Below are positions 1 to 10,620 of a stretch of DNA of 64,000 nucleotides, in pieces. A program made the translations under genes and the position numbers. The stretch covers positions 342,501 through 406,500 of the forward strand of contig CP154827.1 in NCBI GenBank assembly GCA_039613835.1, read 5' to 3'. The notes beneath the pieces were generated by a model, which had not been told where the DNA came from, did no database searches, and was given only the letters and a program-made list of their open reading frames with translations. This DNA comes from Acetobacteraceae bacterium (lineage in GTDB: Bacteria; Pseudomonadota; Alphaproteobacteria; Acetobacterales; Acetobacteraceae). Within the stretch, counting starts at the first letter, position 1, and each line of letters starts with the position of its first letter.

Positions 1-978
<978 letters not shown>

Positions 979-1159
979 TGATTATTCACATCAACGCCGC
1001 TCTCCCTAACAGGAAAGCAGCATGCACATACATAGCAGTCATCCACGCATCCAAAGCGTGTCTCTCATCTCATCCTCCTCATCCTCCTCAACCCGTCTCA
1101 CTCATTAAGAGAGACAGGGCATGCACCAGCCTCTCCACCCTGCAAAGGGTGGGCCAGAT

Positions 1160-1279
1160 GACCTGGTGGCCATGGCGGGAGATTTCCACCCGATCCCTTC
1201 CCGAACTCGGCCGTGAAACGCCCTAGCGCCTATGATACTGCAGCTTAAGCTGCGGAAAAGTCGGTCGCCGCCAGGTCTC
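1160..1279 (+). rRNA. rrf: 5S ribosomal RNA
   Basis: A segment of about 120 bases begins ACCTGGTGGCCATGGCGGG and carries the conserved CACCCGATCCCTTCCCGAACTC block of loop B and loop C. It closes with a stem complementary to its start (CCTGGTGG near 1161 with CCGCCAGG near 1268). The ends are estimated from the terminal stem. It lies about 180 bases after the 23S gene and 60 bases before tRNA-fMet. Confidence 0.93.
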
Positions 1280-1338
1280 CTGATCCACCCAAATCAAACC
1301 TGTAACAATAGGGGGTCAAGTCACTCATCCCCCACCAG

Positions 1339-1415
<77 letters not shown>

Positions 1416-1681
1416 TCACAATCATACTCAATCTGACAGGCTCCTCTGCTCATAGGCCACAGGTTTCAACCGTCACCCCCTTCTTAACAAGACTTGCGCT
1501 ACAAAGCACGCCGACCTCCATCGTTACAAACCACCGACCCACACCCCAGCCAACTTAAAAGCGTCCAGAAAACGCCGGGAGGAAGCGCACATCGCCGTCG
1601 TATCGTCTTGAGACATTCGTAACTATCTGCTTAAATCTCCCGAAAATGAGGGGTGTGACCGGTAAGTGAGAGGTCCGGAAA

Positions 1682-2235
1682 TTGTCGCAGATCCAGGTGC
1701 GAAAACGACGCAGTCATGAAAATCGGCATGAGATCCTGACGGCAGCCGTCACGCTGTTTGAGCAATCAGGTTTTCATCAGGTCGGTGTTGAAGACGTCGT
1801 GCGGGCGGCTAACGTGACCAAAACGACGCTTTACCGCCATTTCGGCAGTAAAGACGGGCTGGTTGTGGAGGTTCTGGGTGACCGCATCGATAAGGTGGAG
1901 GAAGGTCTAATCACCGCCATCACGGCGCACGGGGCGCCGCGCGCACATCTGAAAGCGATTTTTGATTACCACACAAAATGGTTTCACAAGCCCAGTTTCG
2001 CCGGGTGTCTGTTTTACCGCGCGACGGGAGAATATGCCGGCAAAAGGCGGGAAATCGCCAAGCAGGCAAAGCACAGAAGCTCAGCCTTCGTGCTGCGATA
2101 CAGGCTTTTGTTGAAGAATTGGGCGTTCGTAAAAACCGCAGTGAAAACCTGGCGCGTTCTGTACTTTGCCTGCTTGACGGGGCGATCATCGCCGCCCATT
2201 CACTGGGGGAGAAAGACGCGGCTGAAAATGCGTAG
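1682..2235 (+). pseudogene. TetR-family regulator, frameshifted
   Basis: The first 130 residues are a normal TetR N-terminus starting at TTG 1682: a helix-turn-helix with VEDVVRAANVTKTTLYRHFG, followed by the start of the ligand domain (FAGCLFYRATGEY). Around 2066 the frame is lost. The expected continuation (KLSLRAAIQAFVEELG, then LARSVLCLLDGAIIAAHSLG) is found in another plus frame and runs to 2235. Together the two pieces give about 185 residues, a normal family length. The DNA-binding half could still be made, but the full protein cannot be without correction. No target operon can be assigned from position; the gene converges on the broken mucR. Confidence 0.8.
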
Positions 2236-2357
2236 CAAATGGTTAAGCTCGCCCTCAGAAGCGAATTAGATCGAGCCGTTTCGACGCGCGTCCGTTAAAG
2301 GCCGCATGGTCACTTCTCCCTTGTGGCTTCCTGAAAATCCGCCGACAAAGCCTGACC

Positions 2358-3017
2358 TTAGCGGGAAGCCATTTTATCAAGCAGGTTCGCAGTGTGTCGA
2401 CGGGTATTCCCTCGCAATCTCGTCGGCGCACGACCTGAATCGTCAAAAGTTGAAACATCCGACACGTCACATTCAACGGTGCGGTAAGGACGCTTCTCCT
2501 CAATCTTCCGCACACGCCCCCTCCGACTGGCGGAAAGATTTGGCGCGACCGTCGGATATTCGGGCGGGAGCCCCCAATCGATAATCCTCTACCGACACGC
2601 CAAACGTCGCGCTCAGATGTTTTTGAGCGTTTTCAGACGCTTCCCATCTTCCAGACAGATAATGTAATCGGGATGGACAGATTGATGAATGGGCACGGCA
2701 GATATCAGCGCGGGGCTGGTCGCGTCTGAACGCGCATCAAGCACTTCCATCGGCTTCGCCCGGGGCGGGTCCGTCGGGTAAATATCCTTCTGAGCGCCAT
2801 CAAATGACGGGCGCAGTTCAGATGTTTCCGACAGCCAAAGCGGATCCATTCGGGAAATCGTGCCGTAAATCTCCCTGACAAGCTGCGATAATTGGGCGGT
2901 CTCCATCCGTGTCGTCGCCAGATGGGCGGCCACGATGTCGATCATGGCTCTCAGGCGGGCGAGATAAATATCTTCCGAGCAATCTGGGTCATATATATCA
3001 TCGGTCATTTTCGACAT
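2358..3017 (-). pseudogene. mucR: Ros/MucR-family zinc-finger regulator, two frameshifts
   Basis: MucR/Ros proteins are alphaproteobacterial transcription factors that control exopolysaccharide, motility and host-interaction genes. The N-terminal 130 residues read through the typical VPIHQSVHPDYIICLEDGKR segment and LKTLK. The frame is then lost at a run of A (about 2618-2622). The next piece, HLSATFGVSVEDYR, is one frame away. A second shift near 2577 is needed to reach WGLPPEYPTVAPNLSASRRG and a tail ending at a TAA at 2358-2360. The three pieces in order reproduce the whole family architecture, about 215 residues, so the gene was once complete. Two independent indels in a short gene favour a true pseudogene over one read error. 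Confidence 0.8.
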
Positions 3018-3604
3018 TGTGACAGATTTTCACCCCGAATTTTGGCAGGGACGACTTGCCACGTCCCCGTAAATGAGGTCATCGCTTCAGCGAGCTTAAC
3101 CATAGCGGAAGTCCGTGGCAAGCCGATCCCTCATGAAAGATGTCCACCGGCTTTTCACTGAATCCGACCTCGGCATACAGCCCTCAGAGCCACGTCGCAT
3201 GAAAAACGACCGTTCATTCCATGTGTCTCAAAGGTGGATAAACGCCGCATGACAGGCACATGAATGCCGCCACCGTTATTAAAACGATAAAGGTGGGAAC
3301 GCCTTGTGTGAGAAAGATGGAACGTCCGGTCTGATATTTCTAAGTCCGCGATAAAGAAAACAACTGGTATGTCATCTCAAAACGGAAATCTGACAGCGAC
3401 TTGATAGAAAGTCTCAGCGCGCCCGGTCTTCATGGTCATATTGCCCTGTAACTTGGGAAATCAATGACTTATGAAAACCGCTTTTAATGAAAACGATTAT
3501 CACTTGCATCATCGGATAATCCGTGTTTTTCCAGAACAAGAGGCAAGTCCAGGACCCGTCTCGATTTCATTCAATTCGAATCATTTCGTCAAAACCGGCG
3601 GCCT
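3018..3604. other. Non-coding region before the siderophore operon
   Basis: No reading frame of convincing composition is present. The right half becomes A/T-rich (about 3340-3540) and should hold the promoter of the entC operon. The only specific signal seen is the Fur-box-like element at 3488-3502. The left half lies upstream of the minus-strand mucR and may hold its promoter. Confidence 0.5.
3488..3502 (+). promoter_or_regulatory. Putative Fur box upstream of entC
   Basis: The 7-1-7 element TGAAAAC-G-ATTATCA matches the ferric-uptake-regulator consensus TGATAAT-N-ATTATCA at 12 of 14 half-site positions, with a perfect right half. It lies about 100 bases before the first siderophore biosynthesis gene, where an iron-controlled promoter is expected. 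Identification is by eye only. A LysR-type or other regulator could equally act here, and alphaproteobacteria may use Irr/RirA rather than Fur. Confidence 0.45.
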
Positions 3605-4821
3605 ATGATGATGAACCACGATCAATTATCACCCGGGCATGTGATGCATGAGGCTTTTTCATCGCATGAACGCTCTTCATCCGTAACACGACCTGGTCAT
3701 ACACAGGATGCCGCGCCGTCATTTTTCCTGTCATCCTTCCGTGCGTTGAAAGCATCCCGCCTTCAGAAACGCCTCAATCTAAGTCAAGCGTGCAAGCAAC
3801 TTGCGGAATGGCGGGAAAATGCCGCTTTCCATTCGGGTCACGTTGTACCGACCATCATGGGGACGCTCCCCTTTGACCTTTCGGCACAGGCGGAATTATT
3901 CATCCCGACGGATATCGCGCTTACGACGCGGGAGATGCTCCAGGCGGATTGCGGGGCCGAGACGGTTGAGGAACCCACCCTTCAATCCTATCAATCCGAT
4001 TTATCTGAAGCTCAATATTGCAATCTAGTCATCGACGTAAAAAGAGAATGGCGCATTCGGATCTCCGGAAACTCATCCTGGGTCGATGTGCGCGTCTGCG
4101 TTTTTCAGGACCTGTCCATGTGCCTTCCGTCGCACGGCGGTTGATTATACAAAACCAGCGAGACATGGTGTTCCAGATCCCGTTACGGGACGGCAGTACC
4201 CTTATCGGCGCCAGCCCGGAGCTGCTCGTCAGAAAAACCGGTGAGCAATTCAGTTGTCATCCGCTGGCCGGGTCCATCTCCCGTTCACCGGATCAGGAGG
4301 AGAACGCGCGCCGCAGCCAGGTGCTGCTCTCATCCGCCAAGGACAGGGACGAGCACGCGATCGTCATCGCGCAATTAAGGTCTCAACTCAGCGACTTGTG
4401 TCGTGACCTGGATATTCCCGACTCACCCAGCCTGACCCGGACGGCCACAATGTGGCACCTCTCAACCAAAGTGCGCGGGATCATACGGGACCCAAAGATG
4501 AGTGCGCTTGATCTGGCACGTCTTATCCACCCCACCGCCGCATTATGCGGCGCGCCGAAAGACCTCGCCTTTCGCACCATTGCGGCGCTTGAGCCATCGG
4601 GGCGGGGCCTCTTCGCTGGACTTGTCGGGTGGAGTGATGCGCGCGGGGATGGGGAATGGGCGGTGACGATCCGTTCCGGCATCATCAAGGGTGCTGAGGC
4701 GCGGCTCTTCTCCGGCGCGGGTATCGTGCCGGGTTCCAACCCAGAAGCAGAATGGCAGGAGATTGAGGCTAAGTTGGGCACGATGCGGCGCGCTCTGGGC
4801 TTGGAATCCGTCAGCGTGTGA
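3605..4821 (+). pseudogene. entC: Isochorismate synthase (EntC/DhbC-like), frameshifted
   Basis: EntC converts chorismate to isochorismate, the first step towards 2,3-dihydroxybenzoate. The C-terminal 250 residues hold the chorismate-binding signature: IGASPELLVRK, HPLAGSISRSPDQEENARRS, LSSAKDRDEHAIVI, HPTAALCGAPKDLAF and FSGAGIVPGSNPEAEW. The N-terminal 145 residues (from ATG 3605) are in a different frame; the break is near 4040 in an A5 run. Downstream frame text such as RMAHSDLRKLILGRCARLRF then continues the family alignment. It is the first gene of a plus-strand run entC-entB-entA with short gaps. Joined length is about 405 residues, normal for the family. Because the break is in a homopolymer, a read error is possible, but the neighbours are also broken. 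Confidence 0.82.
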
Positions 4822-4880
4822 CGACGTCTGACGCGAGAGGCGTGCTTAAGAAATAAAATAGCGAGAGATCAGGACATCTT

Positions 4881-5536
4881 ATGGCGATCCCGAAAATAAC
4901 ATCCTACCCCTTGCCGCAATGGGAACAAACCCGCCGTGAAAAAGGCGTCAAACCGCGCGTCAATTGGGTAATTGATCCGTCACGCGCGGCGCTGCTGATC
5001 CATGACATGCAGGATTATTTCCTGTCATTTTACGACGGCGATGCGCCGCTTGTGCGAGGTATGATCGCCCACATCGAAGGGCTTCGCGCTAAATGCCGCG
5101 CCCTCGGCTGCCGATATTCTACACCACCCAGCCAACGCGTCAGAGCCTGGCGGCGCGCGCTTCTAACCGATATGTGGGGACCGACCCGGGCCTGACGGAT
5201 AAGGCCCCTGAGGCAGCGCGCATCGTGTCAGACCTCACGCCTGCCCCGGAAGAAATCGTGCTGACGAAATGGCGTTATAGCGCCTTTGCAAAAACTGATC
5301 TGAAAAGGCGTCTGGAGGCAACGGGGCGCGATCAACTTATCCTCTGCGGCGTCTATGCGTCGATTGGCTGTCTGGCCACAAGTCTGGACGCCTTTATGAT
5401 GGATGTGAAATCTTTCCTGATCGCGGATGCGACGGCGGATTTCAGCCTGGCGGATCATGAAATGGCGCTCCGCTACGTTGAGACACGCTATGGCCGGGTG
5501 CTGAGCGCCGCCGAAGCGTGTCGGTTCCTCGGATAA
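4881..5536 (+). pseudogene. entB: Isochorismatase (EntB N-domain type), frameshifted
   Basis: EntB-type isochorismatase cleaves isochorismate to 2,3-dihydro-2,3-dihydroxybenzoate and pyruvate. From ATG 4881 the sequence follows the family closely: AIPKITSYPLP, AALLIHDMQDYFLSFY, then after breaks IFYTTQPTRQ, ALLTDMWGP, LTKWRYSAFAKTDL and LILCGVYASIGCLATSLDAF. Reading these in order requires switching frame near 5108, 5155 and 5190, so at least two and probably three indels are present. The protein would end at about 215 residues after the isochorismatase domain. There is no C-terminal aryl-carrier domain like that of E. coli EntB, so the carrier must have been on another protein. The stop overlaps the entA start (TAATG at 5534-5538). 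Confidence 0.82.
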
Positions 5537-6304
5537 TGACGGTTGCGCATGAGATAACCGCCGGGAAGTCAAAAATTGCCTGAGTGACCGGCGCGGTGCA
5601 GGGTATCGGCAAGGCGATCTGCACCCGTCTTCTCTCTGAAGGTGTCTTCGTCATCGGCATGGATCAGAACCCGATTGAGGTTGATAATGTGTCGGACAGC
5701 ATAATCTTCGATATTTCTGATGCTGAAGCCACACGCAAAGCGGCGGATGCCCTTCTCTCACGCGATGCGGACCCAGATTATCTTGTCCACGCGGCCGGTA
5801 TATTTATGGAGGGCGGTGGCGAGACCTTGTCGCTGGAAGCATGGGACCGGCCTTTCGCTGTCAATGTGACGGGGCCATTCAACCTTATCAAAGCCGCATT
5901 GCCCGCCCTGCGTGCCGCGCAACGTGGCGCGATTGTGTTGATCGGCTCGAATGCAGCTCACATTCCCCGCTTGGGCATGTTGGGTTACGCTGCATCAAAA
6001 AGCGGCCTTTGCGGCAATGGGGCGAGGGTTGGCGCTTGAAATGGCGCCCCATCATGTCCGGTGTAACATTGTTTCGCCCGGTTCTACGGATACGGAGATG
6101 CAGAGGCGTCTCTGGAAACCAGGGTTCGGCGCGGCGGACGTGGTACGGGGCGCGCCGAATGCGTTCAGGCTCGGTGTCCCATTAGGCAAGATCGCCACGG
6201 TGGAGGATATTGCCGACATCACGATGTTCCTTCTCTCCGATCGTGCCGGGCATATCACCATGCAGGATATCGTCGTGGGTGGCGGGGCTAGTTTAGGGGC
6301 TTAA
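5536..6304 (+). pseudogene. entA: 2,3-dihydro-2,3-dihydroxybenzoate dehydrogenase (EntA-like), stop plus frameshift
   Basis: EntA is a short-chain dehydrogenase that oxidises dihydro-DHB to 2,3-dihydroxybenzoate. ATG 5536 overlaps the entB stop. Fifteen codons in, where the family has a tryptophan just before the Rossmann motif (VWVTGAGKGIG in E. coli), the codon is TGA (5581-5583) and is followed by VTGAVQGIGKAI. This is a one-base change from TGG. Further on are NAGIF-like HAAGIF, the catalytic LIGSNAAHIP and YAASK. The frame then breaks in the A5 run near 6000-6004 and resumes as AAFAAMGRGLALEMAPHHVR, ending with the glycine-rich C-terminus at 6304. A GTG at 5584 could restart translation but would lose the first beta strand. 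Confidence 0.82.
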
Positions 6305-6320
6305 ATCTGGGGGTTTCAAT

Positions 6321-8081
6321 ATGCGCAATGATACATTGAAATCGCTGCGCAAACCGGTCCGAACACTGATAAGTGGCGGCATCTGGCTTGGCGCGTTGGG
6401 CGGGGTCTCGGCACTTGTTCCGCTATTTCGGGTTGGCGGCGCTGGCCGATGCGCTGCAAACCGCTCCGCCTGACCTCCATCGCATTGCGATCCTGGCGGC
6501 CCTTATTGTCATTTGTGCAGTCTTGGGCTGGCTGGCCACAACTTTGGCAATGGGGCTGACCCATCTCGCGGATGAGCGCCTTCAGGCGCGCCTGCGGGGT
6601 CAGATCATCACACATCTTGGCGTCCTCCCGCTCGGATGGTTTACCGGGACGCATTCAGGCATGGTCCGCAAGGCGGTCGAGGATGACCTGACTGAGCTTC
6701 ATTATCTGACGGCGCATCATGAGGTTGAGCGCGTGCGTGCCCTGTCTCAACCTCTCATCGGATTATTCTGTCTGTCGCTGCTCAACTGGCGCCTCGCGCT
6801 TCTCGCAATGGCCACCTGGCCGCTTTACGGCGTGGCGTATCTTTGGATGATGCGCGGATATCGTGAAAATCTGCAACATATGGACCGTGACCTCGCGACA
6901 ATCAGCGCCGCGATCGTCGAGTTGGTCCGCAATATCGTCATCATCAAATTCTATCGATAGGCGCGGCAGATCCATAATGATTATGGCCAGGCCACATCGC
7001 GTTTTGCCACATTTTACGGGGGGTGGGCCGGTCGTACCGCGCGGATTGAGGCGATATCTGCCCTTCTCCTTTCTGTCCCGGTCATTATGCTGACCAGTCT
7101 CGCCGGGGGTATCCCCTTGTGACAGGCGGGCAGATGACCCCGGTCATGCTCCTCGCTGAAATCATGGTGGCCATAACGCTGCCCCAGAGTTTTCAAACTC
7201 TGCATACAGGTAATGCAGCCTTTAAGAAGGCTCAGGCGGCGGCCGAGCGTCTTGAGCACCTTCTCTCACGCCCACCCCTGCCAGTGCCAACGCAGCCGCT
7301 CAGCCCGAGCAGCGCTGAAGTCACCTTTGATCATGTCAGCTTCGCCTATGACGATGGACGTCCCGTGCTCAGTCACATTTCCTTCACCTGTGCTCCCGGG
7401 ACGGTGACAGCTTTGATCGGACCTTCCGGTGCGGGCAAATCCACTTTGGCGCGGCTTGTCCCGCGATTTTATGACGTCACGGAGGGGGCCATACGCCTTG
7501 GCGGCGTCGATGTGCGTCAGCTTGACCGCGCAACCCTCTATAAACAGACGGGCTTCGTCCTGCAGGAGGTGGAATTGCCGCATGGCACCGTGCGCGACAA
7601 TATCCGTCTGGGCAATATGGATGCGGGGGAAAGTGACATCATCGCGGCCGCACAGGCGACACAGATTGCTTCCGTCATCGAGGCCCTGCCGCAAGGCTAT
7701 GACACAATTATCGGTGGAGGACATTGTTTCTCAGGCGGTGAGGTGCAGCGCATCGCCCTGGCGCGGATGATCCTTGCCGACCGGCTCGTCCTGATCCTGG
7801 ATGAAGCCACGTCAAGCGCCGACCCGGATCATGAAGTGCAGATTCAAGCGGCGCTCTCTCACCTTGCACGCGGGCGGACGGTTATTGTCATTGCGCATCG
7901 ACTCGCCTCCATCACCCATGCTAACCAGATTCTGGTCCTTGCGGACGGTCGGATTGTCCAGAAAGGCCGCCATGAGGCGCTGATCACGCAGGATGGCTGT
8001 TACAAAGATCTGTTGGAGGTCGAAAACCGGGCGCAGCCTCTCCCGCATCTGGCCGAAACGGAAAGTGCCCTGTCATGCTGA
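6321..8081 (+). pseudogene. ybtP: ABC transporter, fused membrane and ATPase domains (YbtP-like), broken
   Basis: In yersiniabactin systems, paired half-transporters YbtP and YbtQ take the ferric siderophore across the inner membrane. Start is taken as ATG 6321. The membrane half contains LGVLPLGWFTGTHSG and several hydrophobic helices. The ATPase half is complete: Walker A GPSGAGKST, Q-loop FVLQEVELPHG, a degenerate signature FSGGEVQR, Walker B LVLILDEATSS and H-switch VIAHRL. Three lesions separate these parts: a frame change near 6430, an in-frame TAG at 6958-6960 (a Gln codon is the likely ancestor) and a frame change near 7117. From 7119 the ATPase part could be translated alone. Its end overlaps the start of the next gene. 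Confidence 0.78.
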
Positions 8082-9773
8082 ATTCCCTGCGCAGCCTGCT
8101 GATGCCGGAGCAGATCCGGCTTATCCGGAACTACCTCATCCTCCTCGCTGTCAGCGGGCTTTGTGAAGCGGGCACGACCCTGCTTCTGATATCGGTAACG
8201 CAATCCCTCATGACACACGCCTATGAGCGTCTTGAAAGCTGGATGATTGTCCTGACCATCGCGGATCACCTGCCTTCTGCGTTATTGGCAGACGGTGCGG
8301 GGGATGGGGCTTTCCGTGGTGGTTCTGCGCACGGTGCAATCCCGGTTGGGACAGCATATGGTGCGCTTGCCATTGGGCTGGTTCACAAAGGAGGTCAGTG
8401 GTCAGGTTTCACGCTGTGCGACATTCGGCGCGATGGGGCTGGCCAGTGCCCTATCACATTTACTGCCAGCACTTCTTTCCGACATCGCGGTGCCGCTTCT
8501 GACAAGTGGCGCGATGATGTTGCTGGACTGGCGTCTCGGCATCGTGGCCCTTGGCGGCGCAATCGACGCCCTCGCCGCCAATTCCCAGATCAGCAAATCG
8601 ATCATCAGGGGGGAGGCGCCATCGCATGAAGCGACCGTCACGCTCAATAATCGCGTTATCGAATTCGCACGGTGTCAGGCCACCTTGCGCGCCTTCTGTC
8701 ACGAGACTGCCGCTTATAAGCCGTTGACCCGGGCGCTTGAAGCTAGGAATGCGGCGGGCCAATCTCTACTGGCAACCACATTCCAGAAAGTCCTGATCAG
8801 CGGGCTGAGCGTGCAGCTCGTTTTCACGGTGCTGGTGGGGGTTGGGCTTTTTCTCACCCTGTCAGGGGGCTCGCCGTGCCGCGACTCATGGCTTTCCTCG
8901 TTCTCGCGGCCCGGTTTTCCGGCGGGCTGGCAATGCTGGGCGCGCGCATGGGTGTGCTAGGTATGATCAGGCGGGAATTGCCGCCATCATGAATGAACCG
9001 ACCCTGCCAGAAGCCCCTCATCGCAAAAATCTCAGTGCGCCGGGTGCCATCACATTCCGATCCGTCGATTTCGGCTTTCATCATGGCGATGCCATTCTGC
9101 ATGATGTGACGTTTGACGTGCCACAAGGGAGCGTGACCGGGCTGATCGGACCTTCCGGCGCGGGTAAAAGCACCCTCCTCGAATTAATGATGCGGTTTTA
9201 TGACCCGGCAAAGGGGCAGGTCCTGATCGGTGGTGTCGACCTGCGCGAACTCCCGACAGATCAGCTCACGGACCAGATAGCCCTTGTCTCACAGGATGTC
9301 TTTCTGTGTGCAGAGTCGATAGAGGATAATATCCGCATCGGTAACCCGGATGCGTCGGAAGAAACATGGCGCCATGCCGCCCGTCTTGCGCGCGTCGATG
9401 CGCTCGTTGCGCAGTGGCGTCATGGATGGGCCACACAGGTCGGGGAAGGGGGATGTCAGCTCTCCGGCGGTGAGCGTCAAAGAGTTACCCTTGTCCGCGC
9501 GCTTCTTAAAAACGCGCCGATCCTCCTGCTGGATGAAGCGAGTTCAGCGCTCGACGCCTTGAATGTGGCCGCGTTTCAGGATGTGGTGAGGCGCTTACGC
9601 GGAAAAACGACGATCATGATGATCACCCACCAGCTTGAGACCGTTATGCACGCGGATTACCTTCTGACATTGAGGCTGGTCGCATTGTTGAAAGTGGCAC
9701 GCCCGCAGATTGCTTGACATCTCAAGGTTACTTTGACCGGTTCTGTCATGAACGGCGCCAGGCACTGGGGTGA
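8075..9773 (+). pseudogene. ybtQ: ABC transporter, fused membrane and ATPase domains (YbtQ-like), broken
   Basis: This is the partner of the preceding gene, with a start that overlaps its stop. The N-terminus (LRSLLMPEQIRLIRNYLILL) is a membrane segment. The frame changes near 8290 into VRLPLGWFTKEVSGQVS and further helices, again near 8870, and finally near 9671. The last break cuts off the C-terminal stretch EAGRIVESGTPADCL, and the corrected frame ends at a TGA at 9771-9773. The ATPase domain carries Walker A GPSGAGKST, signature LSGGERQR, Walker B ILLLDEASSALD and switch MITHQ. The paired half-transporters beside DHB genes and an Irp1-like synthase support a siderophore role. At least three indels make function very unlikely. 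Confidence 0.78.
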
Positions 9774-9823
9774 CGCCTGACGGGTTGAAGGGCCCGCCCG
9801 CTGAGTCTAGCGGCATCCGCGAG

Positions 9824-10525
9824 TTAGAAACGACACCAGGTCACGACATGGTCTCCAAAAAACTGATATCGCACCGTGATGCGGGTACCGCCCCTTCGGC
9901 GAGAACTCCAGTCTTTCGTGAGTGTAAAAACCATCAAGGCGGGCGTGATTGAGGTGAGGGCGGCAGCGTGAAAATCTTCAAACTGAAGTGTGGCGGGGAA
10001 GAGGGCTTTAAAAAGCGCCTCTTTCGCGGAAAACATCAATGTAACGCCCGTCTCTAACTCACTTCTCTCCCGTATCAATCGCCACTCAAGGGGCGACGCC
10101 ACCAGACTCGCAATATTCTTCGCCGTTTCCGTCCCTGTGATTCGCTCAATATCGACCCCGATCTGGTCGCCTTGATTTTTTGGCGCAACAAGGCTGATCG
10201 CCCATTTCCGACTGTGACTGATGCTCCCGACCCGGGAAGCGGGCCAATTGACCAGGCCATTATCCAGACGGTGCAGCGGGGCTGGGCCATCAAACCCGCT
10301 ATCCCTCAGCGCTTTTAAGGCGCAATAACGTCCGGCTAGAAAGGCGCGCCGACGCGTCAGATGCGCGTGCTCAAGTGACGGTGGCAGCAAATCGATCATG
10401 CTCGTCGTCTCACGGATTTCATGTAAAGCGATCATGCGCGCGGCGACGCCGTTTTCCGAAAATGAGAGGGGACAGGTCCCGGCATTGTGCAGGTCGCGGC
10501 ACGATATTCTGTCACACCGCATCAT
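9824..10525 (-). CDS. 4'-phosphopantetheinyl transferase, EntD/Sfp type
   Basis: This enzyme loads the phosphopantetheine arm onto carrier domains of the PKS-NRPS. Family motifs are all present: LAGRYCALKALRDSG, GSISHSRKWAISL, GVDIERI with the magnesium-binding acidic pair, and FSAKEALFKALFP. The length, 233 residues, is normal for EntD. It is the only siderophore-locus gene here that has no visible frameshift or stop. It is the last gene of the minus-strand run, about 95 bases after entE, and converges on the YbtQ-like gene. The start at 10525 is the longest option; a second ATG at codon 31 is possible. Retention may reflect recent decay of the locus or use on another carrier protein. Confidence 0.85.
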   Translation of the reverse strand: MMRCDRISCRDLHNAGTCPLSFSENGVAARMIALHEIRETTSMIDLLPPSLEHAHLTRRRAFLAGRYCALKALRDSGFDGPAPLHRLDNGLVNWPASRVGSISHSRKWAISLVAPKNQGDQIGVDIERITGTETAKNIASLVASPLEWRLIRERSELETGVTLMFSAKEALFKALFPATLQFEDFHAAALTSITPALMVFTLTKDWSSRRRGGTRITVRYQFFGDHVVTWCRF

Positions 10526-10620
10526 TCAGCGGCGGGGTCGCCGCCTCCGCCCCGCCGCGCGCTTCAGGGGGCGTGATCGCGAGACCCATTGATTGCAATG
10601 ACAGCACGGATCGCTTCAGA

